Assembly: GCA_903913355.1 (NCBI GenBank)
Contig: CAIWKU010000180.1
Span: 1-16,362 of the forward strand
DNA length: 16,362 nt
From: an uncultured Bacteroidota bacterium
GTDB lineage: Bacteria > Bacteroidota > Bacteroidia > Chitinophagales > Chitinophagaceae
Direction of reading: 5' to 3'
Shown: piece by piece, positions 6,661-15,301 of the stretch
Layout of the letters: each line of letters starts with the position of its first letter
How positions within the stretch are numbered: position 1 is the first letter of the stretch
Made by a program: the position numbers and the translations under genes
The notes under the pieces: model-generated
The model's database searches: none
Told to the model about the DNA's origin: nothing
Seen by the model: only the letters and a program-made list of their open reading frames with translations

Positions 6661-7407
6661 ATGCTTAAAAAAGAAAGACAGGCCTATATATTACACCAGG
6701 TAAGCCTGCATAATAGTGTGCTCTCCACTGATTTAAGCAATTCCATCAATGTATCTGAAGATACGATCAGGCGCGATTTAAATGAATTGGCAGAAACCGG
6801 CAAAGTAATCAAAGTGCATGGTGGTGCTTTATCGAAATCATTTAATAGTTTTTATCTCAGGTCAGATGTATATAATGTTGACAATAAGAAAATCGTTGCC
6901 CAAAAAACGGTTTCCCTGATTAAAGATGGGATGTTCATCTTAACCGGTGGTGGAACAACCATTATTGAGCTGGCCCGTCTTCTTCCCGAAACACTGAAAG
7001 CTACATTTTTAACCGGCAGCATCCCTGCAGCTTATGAATATGCACAGCATCCGAATATTGAAGTCATTTTTATTGGCGACAAGATTGCAAAAAAATCTCA
7101 GATTGCTGTTGGTGGAGAAGCAATTTCTAAAATAAAAGCCATCAAAGCCGATTTATGCTTATTGGGGGTGAATGCCATTGATACAGCGTATGGCATTACG
7201 GATAATGACTGGGATGTGGTACAAGTAAAAAAAGCAATGATTGAAGCATCTACTCAAACAGCTCTCTTGTCAATATCAGAGAAACTGAATACCCATCAAC
7301 GGATTAAGATATGTGATCTGGCTGATGTGGACATTTTGATTACTGAACTGGATAAGCAGGATACTATATTAGAACCTTTTTCAAAAGCAGGACTAACTAT
7401 TTTTTGA
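6661..7407 (+). CDS. DeoR/GlpR-family transcriptional repressor
   Basis: The 248-residue length is normal for the family. An N-terminal winged helix-turn-helix (about residues 4-57) contains the recognisable VSEDTIRRDLNELAETGKVIKVHGG, whose IRRDL core is the DeoR signature. The C-terminal sensor domain (about 75-230) carries TGGGTTIIELARLLP (95-109), ADLCLLGVNAID (163-174) and YGITDNDWDVVQVKKAMI (177-194), matching the DeoRC fold, which usually binds a phosphorylated sugar. The gene is divergent from anmK and only 24 bp ahead of the susC-type gene, so it probably leads the receptor operon. A phosphosugar made by the locus, such as MurNAc-6-phosphate, is a reasonable but unproven inducer candidate. 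Confidence 0.93.
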   Translation: MLKKERQAYILHQVSLHNSVLSTDLSNSINVSEDTIRRDLNELAETGKVIKVHGGALSKSFNSFYLRSDVYNVDNKKIVAQKTVSLIKDGMFILTGGGTTIIELARLLPETLKATFLTGSIPAAYEYAQHPNIEVIFIGDKIAKKSQIAVGGEAISKIKAIKADLCLLGVNAIDTAYGITDNDWDVVQVKKAMIEASTQTALLSISEKLNTHQRIKICDLADVDILITELDKQDTILEPFSKAGLTIF

Positions 7408-7431
7408 TTTTTCACTACCTAAACAAACGCT

Positions 7432-10400
7432 ATGAACACAACCATTCAAAAAGGGCATAGTAAATGGAAACATTTCTGTTTACTATTTGCCATTAATATG
7501 CTGGCTGCCTTTACTTTCGGGCAGGTGCGTATTACAGGAAAAATAAGCAGCTCATCCGGTTCCTCGGTTGAATCTGTTTCCGTAACTGTAAAAGGAACCC
7601 AATATGGTGGCTTTGCAGATAATGCGGGTACCTATGGATTTAATGCCCCTTTAAATGCCGGCAAATACATCCTGGTATTTTCCGGTGTGGGTTTTCAGGA
7701 ACAACAGGTTTCTTTAACTGTTGGAACTGCCAAAACCTATTCAGTTGATGTTTTACTTAGCGAAAAAATATCTAAACTGGATGAGGTAGTGGTAACCGGT
7801 AACTCACAGGGAACCACGCGCCGCCAATTAGGTAGCTATATCAGTTCGGTGAAAGCGGAAGAATTGACAAAAGGTTCTACAGGCAATGTATTATCAGCAC
7901 TTCAGGGTAAAACTGCCGGAGCACAGATTACACAGAACTCTGGTGATCCTGCAGGTGGAATGTCGGTTAGATTGAGAGGTATCAGTACTATCTCAGGTTC
8001 TACAGAACCTTTGTATATCATAGATGGGGTTATCGTTGATAACTCTACTACCCGGGTAACCAATGCAGATCCAGGTTATAATGGAACCAATACAGTAGGT
8101 ACTATCGGACAAAACAGATTGGTGGATATCAATCCAAATGATATTGAAAGGATTGAGGTATTGAATGGTGCCGCAGCTGCTGCAATTTATGGATCAAGAG
8201 CCAATGCAGGGGTAGTTCAGATATTTACTAAAAAAGGAAGTAGCGGCGAACCCCAGGTTAGCTTTACTACCAGCGAATCCTTTAATTCGCTCCGTAAAAA
8301 ATTAGATGTGAATCGTGCCCCAACGAAATTTGGTGGTGACCCTGCGCTGCAAACGCAAACTATTTTAACACCTTCATTGGTTAATACTACCCCGGTAAAC
8401 AGGTATGATTACCAGGATTATATTTTCCGCCAGGCAGTAGGTGCAGATAATACCGTTTCTGTTTCCGGTGGAAAAGATAAAACCAAGTACTATGGTTCTG
8501 CTTCTTATCTGTATAACCAGGGTATTGTTAAAAACACTGATTTTAACAGGTATAGTTTACGATTGAATTTAGACCAGGTTCTGAACAAATGGGCTACGTT
8601 CAATATTAATATGAACTATATCTATAGTAAATCCAATGAAAAACCAGATGGTAACTCATTCTATTCTCCTACCAATGCGGTAACCATTATTGGTAATTAT
8701 TATGATATTACCAAAAGAGATGCATTAGGAAATATTCAGGCGGTAGGTGAAAGAGGACGTGTGAATCCAGTATCCATCATTGAAGATTTCAAACAACAGG
8801 AACAAACCAGCAGAGCCATTACGGGTGCAGGTTTAAAACTAACCCCTATCAAGAATCTGGTAATAGATTTGCATTCCGGTATAGATAATTATAGTCAGAG
8901 TGGAACAACGTTTATTCCTCCGTATGCTTATAATGTAAGCACAGGCTTTTATGGTGGTGGTGCCACATTGGATCCTACCCTGAATGGTTATGCCAGTGCT
9001 GCTACCTATAACTATTTCCAGATTAACCATGATATCAATGCAACTTATAACTGGGCTATCAATAACAAATGGGCTTCTGTAACCCAGGTAGGATATTCAT
9101 TGCAATATCAGAAAACCAATTATGTATTGGAAGAAGGAAGAGGTCTTGCCCCATTTGTTCAAACAGTTGACGGAGCCAGTACCGTTATTCCTGGATCTGA
9201 TTCAAGAAGTGAGTTATCTGTTTGGGGTGAATTTATTCAGCAGAATTTCAAATACCGTAACCAGTTCTTTGTAACCGGCGCTATCCGTTTTGATGGATCA
9301 TCCGTTTTTGGTCCTTCACAAAGAAACCAGGTGTATAAAAAATTAAGTGGTAGCTATGTTTTGTCTGGAACAGATTATTGGGCAAAAAGCGGTGTATCAA
9401 AATGGTGGAACCTGTTTAAATTGAGAGCAGCGTATGGAGAAGCCGGTAACCTGACAGGTATCAGTGCTTATTCAAGGTTTAATAATTATGGTTCTTCCTC
9501 TTTCCTCGGACAAACCTCTTTCCAGACAAGTACGCAATTGGCTAATACCAATGTTCGTCCGGAAAGACAAAATGAAATTGAAATTGGAACAGATATGGCA
9601 TTTGCTGATAATCGCATCGGTCTTACTTTCAACTATTACCATAAAAGAGTGGATGATCTGTTGATCAGCAGAAGTATTGCGCCTACAAACGGTTTCTCAA
9701 GCTTATTGGATAATGTAGGTTCTTTACAAAATGTGGGTTATGAAGTAGTATTGAACCTGGTACCGATTAAATCAAAAACATTTAACTGGGATATGACCCT
9801 GATCTATAACCACAATGAAAACAAAGCCTTAAATACAGGTCAGTCAATCATCCTATACGCAAATAACGGTGGAGCACCTGTAGCTATTTTACAGAATCAG
9901 CCAATCGGTGTATTCTATGGAACTTTCTTTGCAACTGATGGAAGCGGGAAACAATTAAAGAACGCTGCGGGTATTCCACAAACTGAGTCTGGTATTCAAA
10001 ATTCTCCTTCTGTCTATACTCCACAAAGAGACCCGATATCCGGATTACCAACAGGTACTGCATTGCAAAAAATTATCGGTAACCCTAATCCAAAATATAC
10101 GGCTACCTGGACAAATGATTTCAGTTATAAGAAATTTGGTCTGCACGTGCAGTTAGATGCCGTTCAGGGACTGGATGTATTCAATGCAGATTTCAGAACA
10201 AGACAAGGTGTGGATAATGGTAAAGTAGCAGAACAGGAAGATATGGGATTAATACCACGTGGTTATATTGCCGGTGTGTATGGTATCCAGCAATGGAGAA
10301 TCAATGACGGATCATTTGTAAAACTCAGGGAACTGGCAGTTAGTTACTCTGTAGGTAAAGTGAAATGCTTTAAGGATTTGAAAATATCATTTGGCGGCAG

Positions 10401-10542
10401 AAATTTATTCTCATGGGATAAATACAATGGATATGATCCGGAAGTGAATGCAGCAGGACAAAGCACCATTTTACGTGGAATTGATTTCGGAAGTGTTCCG
10501 GCTCCAAGAACATTTACTATCGGACTAAATGCTAAATTTTAA
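7432..10542 (+). CDS. SusC/RagA-type TonB-dependent outer-membrane receptor
   Basis: At 1036 residues this is a full-length SusC-type transporter, which imports oligomers across the outer membrane using the proton-motive force relayed by TonB. A signal peptide (hydrophobic 15-29, cleavage near residue 30) is followed by a carboxypeptidase-regulatory-like domain (about 32-110, VRITGKISS to VDVLLSE) and the linker SKLDEVVVTG (114-123). The plug domain follows, with LRGISTISGSTEPLYIIDGVIVD (181-203) and IERIEVLNGAAAAAIYGSRANAGVVQIFTKKG (238-269). The rest is a 22-strand type beta-barrel rich in alternating aromatic residues, ending FTIGLNAKF. The SusD partner starts 17 bp downstream. The DeoR-type repressor, rather than an ECF sigma/anti-sigma pair or hybrid two-component system, is the only regulator beside it. 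Its substrate cannot be deduced from sequence. Confidence 0.96.
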   Translation: MNTTIQKGHSKWKHFCLLFAINMLAAFTFGQVRITGKISSSSGSSVESVSVTVKGTQYGGFADNAGTYGFNAPLNAGKYILVFSGVGFQEQQVSLTVGTAKTYSVDVLLSEKISKLDEVVVTGNSQGTTRRQLGSYISSVKAEELTKGSTGNVLSALQGKTAGAQITQNSGDPAGGMSVRLRGISTISGSTEPLYIIDGVIVDNSTTRVTNADPGYNGTNTVGTIGQNRLVDINPNDIERIEVLNGAAAAAIYGSRANAGVVQIFTKKGSSGEPQVSFTTSESFNSLRKKLDVNRAPTKFGGDPALQTQTILTPSLVNTTPVNRYDYQDYIFRQAVGADNTVSVSGGKDKTKYYGSASYLYNQGIVKNTDFNRYSLRLNLDQVLNKWATFNINMNYIYSKSNEKPDGNSFYSPTNAVTIIGNYYDITKRDALGNIQAVGERGRVNPVSIIEDFKQQEQTSRAITGAGLKLTPIKNLVIDLHSGIDNYSQSGTTFIPPYAYNVSTGFYGGGATLDPTLNGYASAATYNYFQINHDINATYNWAINNKWASVTQVGYSLQYQKTNYVLEEGRGLAPFVQTVDGASTVIPGSDSRSELSVWGEFIQQNFKYRNQFFVTGAIRFDGSSVFGPSQRNQVYKKLSGSYVLSGTDYWAKSGVSKWWNLFKLRAAYGEAGNLTGISAYSRFNNYGSSSFLGQTSFQTSTQLANTNVRPERQNEIEIGTDMAFADNRIGLTFNYYHKRVDDLLISRSIAPTNGFSSLLDNVGSLQNVGYEVVLNLVPIKSKTFNWDMTLIYNHNENKALNTGQSIILYANNGGAPVAILQNQPIGVFYGTFFATDGSGKQLKNAAGIPQTESGIQNSPSVYTPQRDPISGLPTGTALQKIIGNPNPKYTATWTNDFSYKKFGLHVQLDAVQGLDVFNADFRTRQGVDNGKVAEQEDMGLIPRGYIAGVYGIQQWRINDGSFVKLRELAVSYSVGKVKCFKDLKISFGGRNLFSWDKYNGYDPEVNAAGQSTILRGIDFGSVPAPRTFTIGLNAKF

Positions 10543-10559
10543 ACCATTAAATCATTAAT

Positions 10560-11852
10560 ATGAAAAAGTATTTAATAAAATATAGTTTGAAATTCCTATT
10601 GATCGGATTGATCATGGGTGTTTCATCCTGTCAGAAAAATTTTACCAATCCGGGAGCGGCCACTTCTGCTTCGGTGCTTAACTCCGTAAACGGATTGACG
10701 GGCGTTGCCATTGGATTGCAAAACTGGTATTCTGCCGGACGTGGTGGTTTGGTATATAATACCGTTGCGGGTGGTGGTTTGCTTACCAATGAACTCTATT
10801 GTGTGAATTCTGGTAATACAGATGAAGCCCAGTTTGGAACAGGGGGTGGTACCGTACAGAACACAAATGGTATTGTTACCGGTATGTGGTCTGTAAGTAA
10901 CAAAGTAATTTATGATGCCAATAATATCATTGCGAATGTAGGAATAGTAGGTGATAAAGGCTACGCGAGTGGGCTAATTGCTTATGCTTCTATTTTCAAA
11001 GCATTGGCTATTGGAGATATGGCTACTTTCTGGGATCATGTGCCTGATACAAGTGGTAATAATGTAAATTTTGTTACCAGTGCGGTAGGGTATGCAAGGG
11101 CTATTGCGGCTATTGATAATGCACTAACCGCTATCAGTGCCAATCCGATCAGTGCAAAATTTCTGACTAATGTGAATCCCGGTATTGACATTGTGAATAC
11201 CTTATATGCACTCAAAGCACGTTATTCACTGTTTGCCGGTAATTATGCCGCTGCACTTGCTGCTGCCAATAGTGTTAACCTTAGCGTGAAATCTGTTTTC
11301 AACTACAGTACAGTTACTTTAAACCCGATTTTTTCTGTAGCCACTTCTACCAACAACGTGTTCCAGCCTGTTGACTCTGCTATGGGTTTACCTGCTGGGT
11401 TACAACCTGATCCAAACGATAAACGCGAACCGTTTTATATCGCTATTGGTACCAGTCCAAGATTTAGGTTAAGTGGGTTTGGAGCCGCAACCACTACCCC
11501 AATTCCTGTCTATCTGCCTGGTGAGATCATGTTGATCAAAGCTGAGTGCTATGCACAACAAAATGACCTGGTGAATGGCCTGGCCCAGTTAAACAATGTG
11601 GTTACCAAATTGCCTGCTGCCGATCCTTTTGGTGTAGGTGCTGCTTTGCCTCCCACTACTACTTCTTCACAATCTGACCTGTTAACACAGATCTATAAAC
11701 ATCGCTGTATAGAATTGTTTATGTCTGGTTTAAAACTGGCAGATGAGAAAAGATTCAACCGAGTAGTAGCGGAAAGAAAAAGAAGTTACCTGCCTTTCCC
11801 GTTTGTTGAAAGAAATGGAAATACCAATACACCATCCGATCCAGGATTTTAA
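10560..11852 (+). CDS. SusD/RagB-type nutrient-binding lipoprotein
   Basis: SusD-type lipoproteins sit on the cell surface as a lid over their SusC partner and capture the substrate. The protein has a lipoprotein signal ending in GVSSC, so Cys24 is lipidated, followed by QKNFTNPGAATSASVL, typical of mature SusD N-termini. Helical tetratricopeptide-like stretches follow, for example LIAYASIFKALAIGDMATFWDHVP, IVNTLYALKARYSLFAGNYAAALAAANSV and PGEIMLIKAECYAQQNDLVNGLAQLNNVV. The end has QIYKHRCIELFMSGLKLADEKRFNRV and FPFVERNGN, as in SusD C-termini. At 430 residues it is on the short side for the family. It follows the susC-type gene by 17 bp and ends at a strong terminator, closing the operon. 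Confidence 0.92.
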   Translation: MKKYLIKYSLKFLLIGLIMGVSSCQKNFTNPGAATSASVLNSVNGLTGVAIGLQNWYSAGRGGLVYNTVAGGGLLTNELYCVNSGNTDEAQFGTGGGTVQNTNGIVTGMWSVSNKVIYDANNIIANVGIVGDKGYASGLIAYASIFKALAIGDMATFWDHVPDTSGNNVNFVTSAVGYARAIAAIDNALTAISANPISAKFLTNVNPGIDIVNTLYALKARYSLFAGNYAAALAAANSVNLSVKSVFNYSTVTLNPIFSVATSTNNVFQPVDSAMGLPAGLQPDPNDKREPFYIAIGTSPRFRLSGFGAATTTPIPVYLPGEIMLIKAECYAQQNDLVNGLAQLNNVVTKLPAADPFGVGAALPPTTTSSQSDLLTQIYKHRCIELFMSGLKLADEKRFNRVVAERKRSYLPFPFVERNGNTNTPSDPGF

Positions 11853-11886
11853 TATATCCCCCGATTTATTATCTGTATCGTTGTTA

Positions 11887-11916
11887 CAAAAAGCCGTAAG
11901 AAATTACGGCTTTTTG
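11887..11916 (+). terminator. Rho-independent terminator after the SusC/SusD operon
   Basis: A perfect 13-bp stem (11887-11899 with 11904-11916) is capped by the stable tetraloop GAAA (11900-11903). The stem has A x5 on one side and T x5 on the other, so it could work in both directions. Confidence 0.9.
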
Positions 11917-12019
11917 CGTGTAAACCTGTCTACCGTTTCACGAATCATAGATTGCAAAACTGGTATTCGTGCTGATTGTCTTATTTTGCAAACTGCTCAG
12001 ATAATTTTATTCCACTAGT

Positions 12020-12556
12020 ATGCAGACTATCCATTTTACAAATCCCTGTATTTCTATTGCCGCCAAAAATGATATCGATGAGATTGTATCGTTGGTAAAT
12101 AGTGCCTACCGTGGCGAATCATCTACAAAAGGCTGGACTACCGAAGCCGCATTATTGGATGGATTGAGAACCAATCATGCCAGTTTGGAGAAGCAATTCA
12201 CCCAGCCGGGTGCCTGTTTATTGAAATACAAAACTGAAGAAAATCGTATTATCGGTTGTGTTTACCTGCAAAAGAAAGCAGATTCATTATACCTGGGCAT
12301 GCTGACCGTTTCACCCGATTTGCAGAATAGAGGAACGGGAAAACAATTATTGGCAGCAGCAGAACTCTATGCTAAACAAGCAGGTTGTGATAGCATTACG
12401 ATGACAGTCATTTCTGTTCGCCATGAATTAATCGCCTGGTATGAAAGACATGGATATACGCGCACGGGCGAAATGCAGGATTTTCCAAAAGAGAAAGAGT
12501 TTGGAATACCCAAACAAAAACTCTTCTTTATCATAATGGAAAAAAATATTGAATAG
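12020..12556 (+). CDS. GNAT-family N-acetyltransferase
   Basis: The 178-residue cytoplasmic protein has the acetyl-CoA-binding core of the GNAT fold. Motif A is LGMLTVSPDLQNRGTGKQLLAAAELYAKQAGC (about residues 92-123), with the pyrophosphate-binding Q-N-R-G-T-G loop at 102-107. Motif B is AWYERHGYTRTGEMQDFP (139-156). The N-terminal part, ISIAAKNDIDEIVSLVNSAYRGESSTKGWTTEA, matches the substrate-side helix seen in GNAT proteins of the YafP/'acetyltransferase-like' type. The acceptor may be a small molecule or a protein and cannot be named. The gene stands alone, and no convincing promoter was seen in the short gap after the preceding terminator. Confidence 0.9.
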   Translation: MQTIHFTNPCISIAAKNDIDEIVSLVNSAYRGESSTKGWTTEAALLDGLRTNHASLEKQFTQPGACLLKYKTEENRIIGCVYLQKKADSLYLGMLTVSPDLQNRGTGKQLLAAAELYAKQAGCDSITMTVISVRHELIAWYERHGYTRTGEMQDFPKEKEFGIPKQKLFFIIMEKNIE

Positions 12557-12727
12557 CTATAGTTAGTGAGGATGCGCTGATCAAATTATAGGTAACAATT
12601 AACAATATTTTTATTGCAAATAAGCCGCTGCATCTGTCTAGTGGAAAGTTCAAAAGCCTTTCCGGTTTTCCATGGATTATTAATTATCTTCAGGCAACCC
12701 AAATAACCCAATTGTATTCAGAAATCA

Positions 12728-13324
12728 ATGTATTTGTTAAGTATACATATCAGAAATTGGTTTATATGTGTCTGTTTGGTAGCCTGTACCGGTGAAACAA
12801 TCTATGCGCAGAGCAAAACACAACCGGCTACCGATTCCAGTTTTTTTCTTGCACATAAGAAAGGTTTATTGGGTAAAATCGGAAAAAGTTTATCCGTCAA
12901 TGCTGCTCCCCCTGCCCTTCCGGCACGAGGCGTGATAAAAAATGAAACTGTATTTAACCAATACAAAGGAAAAATCATTCGAAATATTCGTATTCAGAAA
13001 CTGGGATTTAATAAATCAGTAAACGATACTTCCCGAATAGATAGAAATATATTCAATGATATTGGAGATGCTTTACACCCAAGTACTGCAACCAAAGTAA
13101 TCCTGAATAATTTGTTTTTCTCAGCCGGCGATACGTTGTATCCTTATTTATTGGCTGATAATGAAAGGTATCTGCGTAACCTGAGTTACTTACAGGATGC
13201 ACGGATAAGTATTCAGGAATACCCAGGTTCTAAGGACTCAGTGGATGTAATCATCTTGTGTAAAGATGTATTTCCCGTTGGGGGAAGCCTGGATGAAGGA
13301 ACTGAGAAATCTGCCAGTTTTTAA
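12728..13324 (+). CDS. N-terminal fragment: signal peptide and POTRA-like domain
   Basis: This is the 198-residue part translated before the internal TAA. A hydrophobic leader (about residues 3-19) ends near IYAQ, a good signal peptidase I site after residue 27; LVAC at 17-20 also looks like a lipobox. After a linker, residues about 77-182 resemble a POTRA domain: YKGKIIRNIRIQKLGF, then LFFSAGDTLYPYLLADNERYLRNLSYLQDARISIQEYPGSKDSVDVIILCKDVFPVGGS. The 'G..l.p..l..nerylR.l.yl.dA.I' pattern is the form seen in Bacteroidota barrel proteins. Without the barrel this fragment would be a soluble or lipid-anchored periplasmic protein. Confidence 0.7.
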   Translation: MYLLSIHIRNWFICVCLVACTGETIYAQSKTQPATDSSFFLAHKKGLLGKIGKSLSVNAAPPALPARGVIKNETVFNQYKGKIIRNIRIQKLGFNKSVNDTSRIDRNIFNDIGDALHPSTATKVILNNLFFSAGDTLYPYLLADNERYLRNLSYLQDARISIQEYPGSKDSVDVIILCKDVFPVGGSLDEGTEKSASF

Positions 13325-13423
13325 TTAAATGATGATAACCTTTTAGGGACCGCCAATCGCATCCAGATAAAAAATTTTTTTGATGCCACACGAAACCCGA
13401 AATATGGATTAGGTTTTGAATTC

Positions 13424-14590
13424 ATGAAAAGAAACCTGGGCGGCAGCTTTTTGAATGTAACGATCGGATATGAAAATGAAGCCCCTGCCTTTAATAGTGG
13501 GCGCAGAGAAGAAAAGGCACTTTACTTACGAGGAGATCTTCCCCTGGTTAGCCCTTATCATGAATGGACCGGAGCCTTTGAAATAGCAGATCATTATACC
13601 CGAAATGTTTACCTATCAGATTCTCTTTACAAGGCAAACTATCAATACAGTTATAAAAATTATGATGGCTGGATCGGATACAATATTGGTGCCCGGAAAC
13701 AATTACAGCAAAATTTCAAATCCAGGTTAAAACGACTGATTGCCCTGAGATTGGTTGATAAAAATTTTTCAGTCTTACCCCAATATTTCCAAAACAACTA
13801 TCAAATCAATTATAATAACCTTACTGCTGCCTTGGGATCCTATACCATTTTTGAACAAGACTTTTACCACACAAATTTTATTTACGGTTTTGGTCGTAAT
13901 GAGGATGTGCCGGAAGGTTTTAGTATCGCTTTCACAGGAGGATGGACCAGTATTAACCATGTATCCAGGCCTTATATAGGGTTTGATTATCAGCGAAACT
14001 ATTTTTCAAACAAGAGCAATTATTTCAATTACGCAATCCGGTTTGGAACTTATTATAACAATGGAAGGTTGGAAGATATTAGCGGACTAACCAGTCTGGA
14101 GTATTTTACCAAGCTTCGCAAACTCGGAAATAGTCGTTGGTTTTTAAGACATTTTATCAGCGGCAGTGTTACTCAATTGGCCCATACTTACCTGAATCAG
14201 CCATTACTGCTTACCAGCGATTATGGCATTCCGCAATTACCCAATCCTAATTTTCTGGCTTCTACCCGTGCTACCATCAATGGATCATCTGTTTTTTATA
14301 ATACCTGGAAACTAGTCGGGTTTAGTTTTGCTCCTTTTAGTTTTGCTAATTTTACCTACCTAAAAACACAAGGTAAAGATTTTCAAACAGGAGATATATT
14401 TATGGCCATTGGCGGGGGTGTTAGAACAAGAAATGAAAACCTGGTTTTTGGGACCATGGAGCTAAAAGCCTATTATTATCCGAGAACCACCACCAATACT
14501 AACCAATGGAATATTACGCTCAATTCAAATATCATTTTCAAATACAATTCACAACTCATTAACCGACCTGATTTTATTAAAGTAAATTGA
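13424..14590 (+). CDS. C-terminal fragment: outer-membrane beta-barrel
   Basis: ATG at 13424 is the first in-frame Met after the internal TAA and would give 388 residues, but the barrel sequence starts earlier, right after the stop at 13325. No signal peptide is present, so a product made from this ATG could not reach the outer membrane. Alternating aromatic/hydrophobic and polar residues mark many beta strands, for example GSFLNVTIGYENEAP, GFSIAFTGGWTSINHVSRPYIGFDYQRNYF, FNYAIRFGTYYNNGR and NLVFGTMELKAYYYPRTT. It should be read as the second half of the interrupted gene rather than as an independent one. Confidence 0.55.
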   Translation: MKRNLGGSFLNVTIGYENEAPAFNSGRREEKALYLRGDLPLVSPYHEWTGAFEIADHYTRNVYLSDSLYKANYQYSYKNYDGWIGYNIGARKQLQQNFKSRLKRLIALRLVDKNFSVLPQYFQNNYQINYNNLTAALGSYTIFEQDFYHTNFIYGFGRNEDVPEGFSIAFTGGWTSINHVSRPYIGFDYQRNYFSNKSNYFNYAIRFGTYYNNGRLEDISGLTSLEYFTKLRKLGNSRWFLRHFISGSVTQLAHTYLNQPLLLTSDYGIPQLPNPNFLASTRATINGSSVFYNTWKLVGFSFAPFSFANFTYLKTQGKDFQTGDIFMAIGGGVRTRNENLVFGTMELKAYYYPRTTTNTNQWNITLNSNIIFKYNSQLINRPDFIKVN

Positions 14591-14649
14591 TTACCTATTT
14601 TACGCTGAACCATTTCATCTAATTTTCTGTTACCATTAAAACAACAATT

Positions 14650-15177
14650 ATGAAAAAATTGCTTACCATCCTCACTTTATCTGCCTTAAGCTTTATGACA
14701 GTTCAATCAAAAGCCCAGGATGAAGACAAATCTAAACGTCCGAGTCCACCAGCCAAAGTTTCAGAAACAATTAAGTCCGGTGCTACCATTACTATCGATT
14801 ATAGTCAGCCAGCCCTCAAAGGCCGAACCATGGGAAAAGATGTTGAGCCCATGACAGGAAAAGTATGGAGAGCAGGAGCCAATGAAGCCACGATTTTTGA
14901 AGTAACCAAACCTGTAACAGTAGAAGGGAAATTGTTACCTGCAGGCAAATATGCTTTCTTTACGATTGCCAATGAAGGAGAATGGACGATTATATTTAGT
15001 AAAACCTGGGACCAGATGGGTGCTTTTGACTATAAAGAAGCGGATGATGCTTTAAGGGTAACTGTTAAACCCGGTAAATCTGGTAAATTCTATGAAAGAC
15101 TAACGTATACTATCAGCAAAACGGGTAAAGTGTCGCTGCTTTGGGGGAACCTGGATCTGAGTTTTATGGTTAAATAA
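14650..15177 (+). CDS. DUF2911 domain secreted protein
   Basis: The 175-residue protein begins with a signal peptide, MKKLLTILTLSALSFMTVQSKA, with cleavage likely after residue 22. The rest is a single DUF2911 domain: ITIDYSQPALKGRTMG (47-62), KVWRAGANEATIFEVTKPVTVEGKLLPAGKYAFFTI (71-106), EWTIIFSKTWDQMGAFDY (111-128) and a beta-rich end. The 'YsqP..kGR' and 'WR.GaNEAT.f' motifs are the recognisable core. The family is widespread in Bacteroidota and has no established biochemical role. The gene lies 59 bp after the outer-membrane protein gene and has its own terminator. Confidence 0.9.
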   Translation: MKKLLTILTLSALSFMTVQSKAQDEDKSKRPSPPAKVSETIKSGATITIDYSQPALKGRTMGKDVEPMTGKVWRAGANEATIFEVTKPVTVEGKLLPAGKYAFFTIANEGEWTIIFSKTWDQMGAFDYKEADDALRVTVKPGKSGKFYERLTYTISKTGKVSLLWGNLDLSFMVK

Positions 15178-15195
15178 AGATGCTGTTTTTTCAGT

Positions 15196-15231
15196 AAAAG
15201 CCGGCATGCAATTCGCAACCGGCTTTTTTTT
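15196..15231 (+). terminator. Rho-independent terminator after the DUF2911 gene
   Basis: AAAAGCCGG (15196-15204) pairs with CCGGCTTTT (15219-15227) around a 14-nt loop that can form a further 3-bp TGC/GCA stem. A T-tract continues to 15231. It begins 19 bp after the stop codon. Confidence 0.88.
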
Positions 15232-15301
15232 ATATTCTATGAATTCAGAACCTTTGCAACTGTATTTTGTATTATGCTTATGAATAAATTAAGACATCCC
15301 T

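Larger units (their letters stand above)
12728..14590 (+). pseudogene. POTRA plus beta-barrel outer-membrane protein interrupted by one in-frame stop
   Basis: Read as one frame, 12728-14590 is 620 codons plus the terminal stop, with a single internal TAA at 13322-13324 (codon 199). The frame is open on both sides with no indel. The residues just after the stop, LNDDNLLGTANRIQIKNFFDATRNPKYGLGFEF, continue the start of a membrane barrel as in BamA/TamA-like proteins. The likely whole product is a periplasmic POTRA domain followed by an outer-membrane barrel of the surface-antigen superfamily. The long, undamaged barrel half suggests a recent nonsense mutation, a sequencing error, or stop-codon readthrough. 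A one-base change from a sense codon such as GAA would explain it. The role could be outer-membrane protein insertion or transport, but this is not one of the essential BamA-length proteins (about 800 residues or more). Confidence 0.75.

Noticed and set aside
11803..12018. Plus-strand open frame of 71 codons
   Set aside because: It overlaps the end of the SusD-type gene out of frame and runs through the terminator hairpin.
12643..12663. GGAAAG/CTTTCC hairpin after the GNAT gene as a terminator
   Set aside because: The stem is only 6 bp and no T-run follows directly, so it is too weak to call.
13322..13324. Recoding of the internal stop as selenocysteine or pyrrolysine
   Set aside because: The codon is TAA; those systems use TGA and TAG, and no recoding hairpin is evident right after it.
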